A stretch of 64,000 nt of DNA. Source: Thermodesulfobacteriota bacterium (GTDB lineage Bacteria; Desulfobacterota_D; UBA1144; Nemesobacterales; UBA2774). Both the position numbers and the translations under genes were made by a program. This document shows positions 60,234 through 64,000 of this stretch, piece after piece. The notes under the pieces are model-generated. The model had not been told where the DNA came from, searched no databases, and worked only from the letters and a program-made list of their open reading frames with translations. How positions within the stretch are numbered: the stretch's first letter is position 1; every line of letters begins with the position of its first letter. The stretch covers positions 656,636 to 720,635 of the forward strand of contig JBFMCV010000001.1 of the NCBI GenBank assembly GCA_040754335.1. The letters run 5' to 3'.

Positions 60234-60953
60234 CTAACCGAGCTCTTCCTCGATCACAGAAGAGAGGTCGAGGAGCGCCTTTGCGCAGTCCCCGGTGAAG
60301 GACGAGCCGTGCATTATGGCGAGCGTCTTCGCATCGAGAGCCGCGAGCCTCTCGAAGATGCCCTTCATCTGTGGCGTGCAGGGTATGTAATACGCGAACG
60401 GGCTTGACTGCATGTGGCGTATAGACTCGGCCGCGCGCCCTACGACGTCCGACTCGGTGAGCGGCTCGACCTCGCCGAAGTGCGTGAAGAGATCCGAGCA
60501 TAAGAGCGTCCTGTCCGTCTCCTCGAACAAGACGCCCGCGTCCCAGCCGTGGGGCAGGTGCGCCGTCGAGCAGAACCTGAACGTCTTGCTGCCAGTAACG
60601 AGCGTCTCGCCGTCCTTCATGCCCTTTGCGGGCCTGCTCGCGAAGTCGTTCACGCTCACCAGCGCGCCGACCTCAGAACATACCGCCTCCGCGCGCGGAG
60701 CCGCTTCGAACCACCTGTTGAGAGAGCCGCACTCGTCCGACTCGAAGTGGCTGAACCCGACCCAGCGCAATTGGGAGGGCTTTATCAGCTTCGACACGCC
60801 TTCATATATGTCGCTGAACATCGAGTTGAGGCCCGAATGAAAGAGCAGGGGCTCGTCGTCCTTTACGAGGAAGTGGTTGAATTGCAGCCCTATCTCCTTG
60901 TACATTACGCAGATTCTGTATACGTCAGGGGCGATCTCGTCTATCCTGGGCAT
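60234..60953 (-). CDS. Diiron flavoprotein-like metallo-beta-lactamase protein (ODP domain)
   Basis: A 239-residue metallo-beta-lactamase fold without a flavodoxin part. The diiron ligands are visible: H69, E71 and D73 in HFESDECG, a histidine in HLPHGWD, then SDLFTHFG and MHGSSF. H-x-E-x-D is the mark of the oxygen-binding diiron (ODP) subgroup found in flavodiiron NO/O2 reductases, here as a stand-alone domain. A role in oxygen or NO sensing or reduction is inferred. Confidence 0.9.
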   Translation of the reverse strand: MPRIDEIAPDVYRICVMYKEIGLQFNHFLVKDDEPLLFHSGLNSMFSDIYEGVSKLIKPSQLRWVGFSHFESDECGSLNRWFEAAPRAEAVCSEVGALVSVNDFASRPAKGMKDGETLVTGSKTFRFCSTAHLPHGWDAGVLFEETDRTLLCSDLFTHFGEVEPLTESDVVGRAAESIRHMQSSPFAYYIPCTPQMKGIFERLAALDAKTLAIMHGSSFTGDCAKALLDLSSVIEEELG

Positions 60954-61086
60954 AACATTTCCCTCTCCGTAAGTGAATTTTTTTCCGAACGAAGATAATA
61001 GGATAAATCACGGGAGTGAGTTTTTAAACACGGGGACGGTATAAAAAATAACGGCGAGGGGACAAGATGCCGGCTGAACGGGTCGA

Positions 61087-61719
61087 TCAATCGGGCGACG
61101 AGCACTGGGGAACGAAGCTTAGGACGCCCCCGGCGCGGTCTCCCGCGGTCGACCATATAGACGAGCAGTTATCGGGGCTGCACAGCCCGCCAAGCGTCGC
61201 CATCGCTCCCTCGGTCTCGAGCCTGCACGCACAGATAGCCGTAGGCACCTCGTGCGTAAATCCGTCCTTGTCCTCAAGCTCGACCGTCTCTCCCGTAAGC
61301 CTGCACTCCGCGTCCATGCAGTCGGCCTGGAAGCCGGGGCCGGACTCGCACTCAAGCACGTCGAAGCCGAACTCGTAGCTCAATTCCTCGGAGTATGTCG
61401 AGTAGACGATGTCGGCTGAGGGCTCTATGTCGGAGCAGGGGGCGTCATAGGAGCACGATTTCCCATCGAACACGTAGCAGTATCCGCAGCTCCCGTCGGT
61501 TCTATCGCAGCGCCCGCACTCTATCGTGCCGTCGTTTATCGTGTCCGGGTCGCAGCTCGCCGCTATGCAGAGAGCGTACCTCTGGTCGCAGACCTCGGCG
61601 CCAGGCGCGCTCCGGCAGCGCTTCTCGAACTGCTCGAGCCTGCCGCCGCCCGAATCGCAGCCGCTTGTAACCCCTAACGCCAGTACGATGAAGAGAGAGA
61701 CTCTGTATAACGGTCGCAT
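61087..61719 (-). CDS. Cysteine-rich lipoprotein
   Basis: A 210-residue protein with lipobox VTSGC at Cys21. About 20 cysteines are spread over the mature chain (for example ECGRCDRTDGSCGYCYVF, ICACRLE, LCSPDNCSSI), implying many disulfide bonds and an extracellular or surface location. The gene ends next to the RRM gene (15 bases) on the same strand. The family is not recognised; the spacing is not that of EGF or sushi repeats. Confidence 0.75.
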   Translation of the reverse strand: MRPLYRVSLFIVLALGVTSGCDSGGGRLEQFEKRCRSAPGAEVCDQRYALCIAASCDPDTINDGTIECGRCDRTDGSCGYCYVFDGKSCSYDAPCSDIEPSADIVYSTYSEELSYEFGFDVLECESGPGFQADCMDAECRLTGETVELEDKDGFTHEVPTAICACRLETEGAMATLGGLCSPDNCSSIWSTAGDRAGGVLSFVPQCSSPD

Positions 61720-61734
61720 GGCCCGAGACGGCGT

Positions 61735-62034
61735 TTATCTTCTCCTGCCGTATCCGCCGCCGCCGCCACCGCCGCCGGGACGTCCGCCCGAGGGCTTGCC
61801 CGTGGACTTGCGCGCCTCGCTCACCCTGAGAGGGCGGCCCTTGAAATCCGAGCCGTCGAGCTCGTCCTTGGCCTTCTCGGCCTCCTGCTGCGTCGCCATT
61901 TCGGCGAAACCGAACCCCTTGTCGCCTATTACGCGGACGTCCGAGGGAGTACCGTATTTGGACAGGAGCTCGGTCAGCTCCTCCGCCGTCGTATTGTACG
62001 GGAGGTTGCCTATATAAAGTTTTTTACCTTGCAT
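61735..62034 (-). CDS. RRM-domain RNA-binding protein
   Basis: A 99-residue protein with one RNA-recognition motif, RNP2 LYIGNLPYN and RNP1 KGFGFAEMA, and a Gly/Arg-rich tail GGGGGGGGYGRRR. This is the standard bacterial Rbp-type RRM protein, often cold-responsive. AAAGGAG precedes ATG 62034. The cysteine-rich lipoprotein gene lies 15 bases downstream, so they may share a transcript. Confidence 0.96.
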   Translation of the reverse strand: MQGKKLYIGNLPYNTTAEELTELLSKYGTPSDVRVIGDKGFGFAEMATQQEAEKAKDELDGSDFKGRPLRVSEARKSTGKPSGGRPGGGGGGGGYGRRR

Positions 62035-62263
62035 TCATTTCTCCTTTGCGAAGATTCGATTTATTTCAGCAAGCCTTACAGAGGCGGATGCAGGACACCC
62101 GTTTAACCTTCCCCCACAATAACTTGTGAACGATTATTATACACTACAGAAACCGATAAAAACACGGTGCCCGGCTCCCGCTTCCATTCATTGCCCGCCG
62201 GGACGGCTGAACGAAAAGGACCGGGGTTGTTCCGTCAAGATACGGACTCCCCCGCCCTCACCT

Positions 62264-62800
62264 TCAGACGAGCAGCCTTTCAGTCAAATCTTCCACCAGG
62301 GAGTCGAAGCTGACCATCGCGTGAGGGACGTCCTTCCATCCGGTCACCGTCAATGTGTTCCCGTAGGAAAAGGCCGCAGACCCGGCGCGCCACCCTATCG
62401 TAAGCTTTCTGGTCGTTTTATCCTCTCCGACCGTGCGTATGGAGCAGGACCTGTTGAACCTGTTGATCTGATTGAAACCGCGCTTGTTTACGAACGTGTC
62501 TATCGCCCATCCCCTCTTCGAGGCCTTGCGCTTCATCTCGTCGAGAGCGGGCTCGACCACGTCTTTCCACAGCTTGTTTACCCTGATAAAGGCGCTCCGG
62601 TCGAACGTCAGGACGGCCGCCCTGTGTATATAATTCCTGACCGTATCGTTGACGAGCCTCTCCGTCTCTTTGAGCGTATCGCCCGTTATCCTGAGGTTCG
62701 GAAGCTCCGGGCAGGAAACTGTATAACCGGTTTCTGTTTTCGTGAAGATCGCTAGATATTTACCGCAGATTAGTTTGGCTTTGATTGTAATAGGGTACAC
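62264..62800 (-). CDS. HicB-like protein with unknown C-terminal domain
   Basis: A 178-residue protein. Residues 15-58 read AIFTKTETGYTVSCPELPNLRITGDTLKETERLVNDTV, the pattern of HicB-type antitoxins (FxxxxGYxVxxPELPxxxTxGDTxxEA). The rest (100 residues) is helical and basic with FVNKRGFNQINRFNRS, not a usual HicB tail, and no hicA is nearby. The start is GTG at 62800 without a clear ribosome site; an ATG is not near. It may be a degraded or altered antitoxin. Confidence 0.6.
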   Translation of the reverse strand: MYPITIKAKLICGKYLAIFTKTETGYTVSCPELPNLRITGDTLKETERLVNDTVRNYIHRAAVLTFDRSAFIRVNKLWKDVVEPALDEMKRKASKRGWAIDTFVNKRGFNQINRFNRSCSIRTVGEDKTTRKLTIGWRAGSAAFSYGNTLTVTGWKDVPHAMVSFDSLVEDLTERLLV

Positions 62801-63060
62801 TGATCCGGGACCGATAGCAAAGGCTCGGCCGAAATAACGGACGTGACAGCCGAGTCCCGGACCGCTTAGCCTGGGTCGGAATCATAATATGTACTACAAT
62901 CTGACACCGGCCGGGTGGCGCGTCCAGGCCGTATAAACATTCTCCAGTATTTACCGCTTAGTTGGAACGCCGCCGGGACTGGCATAACGCTTGCTTTCTA
63001 ATTATCATTATCGAGCGGAAAAGCCGTTCGTAATACGAATTCCAAGGGGAGGTGACCAAG

Positions 63061-63486
63061 ATGAGTCTCGGGCATATTTGCAGGAAAGACGTCGTGACGG
63101 TGAAGCCGGGCACGACCGTGAGCGAGGTGACGAGGATAATGGAAGACAAGAACATAGGGAGCGTCATCGTCGTCGGAGAGAACGACAAGTTCGGCATCGT
63201 GACCGACAGGGACATTGCGCTCCGTGTAGTCAACAGGTGTCTCGACCCCGCGAGGACGCCCGTCGACGACATAATGACGCAGGACCTCGTGCTCACTCTG
63301 AGAGAGGACATGGGACTCCTAGAAGCGCTCGAACAGATAAGGAAGAGCGCGGTGAGGAGGTTCCCTGTCGTGGACGTGGACGGCAGGCTCAAGGGCATCA
63401 TAACGCTCGACGATATAATAAGGCTCCTAGGAAGGGAGATTGCAGATGTCGCCGAAGTGATAGAGAACGAAGGGCCCGTATTCTGA
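63061..63486 (+). CDS. CBS-domain pair protein
   Basis: A 141-residue protein consisting of two CBS domains (about 4-60 and 70-128): DVVTVKPGTTVSEVTRIMEDKNIGSVIVVGENDKFGIVTDRDIA and DLVLTLREDMGLLEALEQIRKSAVRRFPVVDVDGRLKGIITLDDI. CBS pairs bind adenosine nucleotides and modulate partner proteins. ATG 63061 has GGGGAGG eight bases upstream. Stand-alone; the partner is not evident. Confidence 0.95.
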   Translation: MSLGHICRKDVVTVKPGTTVSEVTRIMEDKNIGSVIVVGENDKFGIVTDRDIALRVVNRCLDPARTPVDDIMTQDLVLTLREDMGLLEALEQIRKSAVRRFPVVDVDGRLKGIITLDDIIRLLGREIADVAEVIENEGPVF

Positions 63487-64000
63487 GTTTTCTTGTTGTC
63501 ATTGCAGTGGATGCCAAGGAATCCGGTGGACTAAAGTCGTCCTGTCGGAATATATTAAGAAAGCTATATATTATTCTTCTTTTCCTTGATGAAAAAAAGC
63601 AAAAATCAACCGACAGAACATAATTTGCTAAAAATCTCGCATTAAGGCGAAAATGTTTTAATTCCACCGCAACCCTAAAACATTTTTCACGCCTTAATAC
63701 TCTATTTTCTTAACGCAAATTCTGTAATGTCGGGAAATACAAACAACCGCATTACATATCATCCAGAAAAATCCAGCCTCGAATTATTTACATTTACAGC
63801 AATGACACGAAAATCAATGTACACCCCCCATCACCCGACGGCTGGAAGCCGCTCCTACTTCTTTTTTGTCATTCTTGTATCTTGTATCTTAAAAACAACG
63901 GATTAAATTGTATAAAATATCAAGAAGCTATAATACGGGAGCGGAGAGATACTCGTGTCATCCTAAGGTTTTAAAACCGGGAGTTCAGATTAGTACCTTC
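63487..64000. other. AT-rich non-coding end of the window
   Basis: No gene is visible in the last 514 bases. A hairpin CAAAACATTTT-like motif (GCGAAAATGTTTTA / TAAAACATTTTTCACGCC) lies at about 63646-63690. A half R4 element (GGCTGGAAGCCGCTCCTAC) is at 63841-63859. Everything else is AT-rich and unassigned. Confidence 0.4.

Noticed and set aside
1..64000. tRNA, rRNA, tmRNA or RNase P genes
   Set aside because: I saw no conserved T-loop with the pattern GTTCRAATC, no CCA-flanked cloverleaf and no rRNA core sequences. A scan with a dedicated program would be decisive.

Overview
This is a window from a Gram-negative (diderm) bacterial chromosome, most likely an uncultured lineage. The diderm call rests on an Mla-type outer-membrane lipid transport operon, many lipobox lipoproteins and IPTL-CTERM surface proteins. 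Arg codon AGG and Ile codon ATA are favoured in most genes, and the gene set (long-form hflX, LLM-class oxidoreductase, DUF5989/carbamoyltransferase, IPTL-CTERM) fits Desulfobacterota-like or Dadabacteria-like genomes. That placement is an inference; there is no rRNA gene to test it, and I found no tRNA, phage module, integrase or CRISPR array.

Layout. 0-5 kb: a carbamoyltransferase with two tiny membrane proteins, then a J-domain/LysM chimera. 5-12 kb: housekeeping genes (ndk, lipB, holA, rpsT, a transaldolase-like aldolase, and the operon xseB-ispA-tlyA). 12-27 kb: a probably acquired DUF1254 protein, several family 2 glycosyltransferases, a large P-loop ATPase, an LLM oxidoreductase, a radical SAM protein, a Na/Pi cotransporter and a universal stress protein. 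27-35 kb: a beta-propeller lipoprotein, a methyltransferase, hflX (apparently starting at AUA) and a MaoC-like protein. 35-39 kb: an mlaEFD operon led by an unfamiliar repetitive, probably outer-membrane, protein. 39-43 kb: an acquired serine hydrolase lipoprotein and alanine racemase. 43-49 kb: an accessory stretch with a separated hicA/hicB-like pair between direct repeats, two IPTL-CTERM proteins and a lone DnaB-N/RecA-like ATPase. 49-58 kb: two small membrane proteins, glutamate dehydrogenase, a sugar oxidoreductase, a glycosyltransferase, an ABC-2 exporter, an AhpD-like protein and tandem secreted paralogues. 58-64 kb: PPK2, an esterase, a diiron-type metallo-beta-lactamase protein, an RRM protein, a HicB-like protein and a CBS-pair protein.

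The most unusual property is between the genes. Almost every gap over 250 bp is packed with short dispersed palindromes. I refer to them as R1 (pyrimidine-rich hairpin with a purine-rich tail), R2 (TTGCGAG...GCGGCAATCTCAT type), R3 (CCTTCGACAAGCTCAGGACGAACGG type, truncated here to its key words CCTTCGAC / CGAACGG), R4 (GCGGCTGGAAGCCGC hairpin), R5 (TCCTGAAC...TTCAGGA), R6 (repeat flanking hicA/hicB) and P1 (three-copy GTGACATTGTGACAG palindrome). Several copies are nested, with one palindrome sitting in the loop of another, and two genes have stop codons supplied by repeats.

Gene starts given here were chosen from ribosome binding sites and family knowledge and often differ from the longest possible reading frame.
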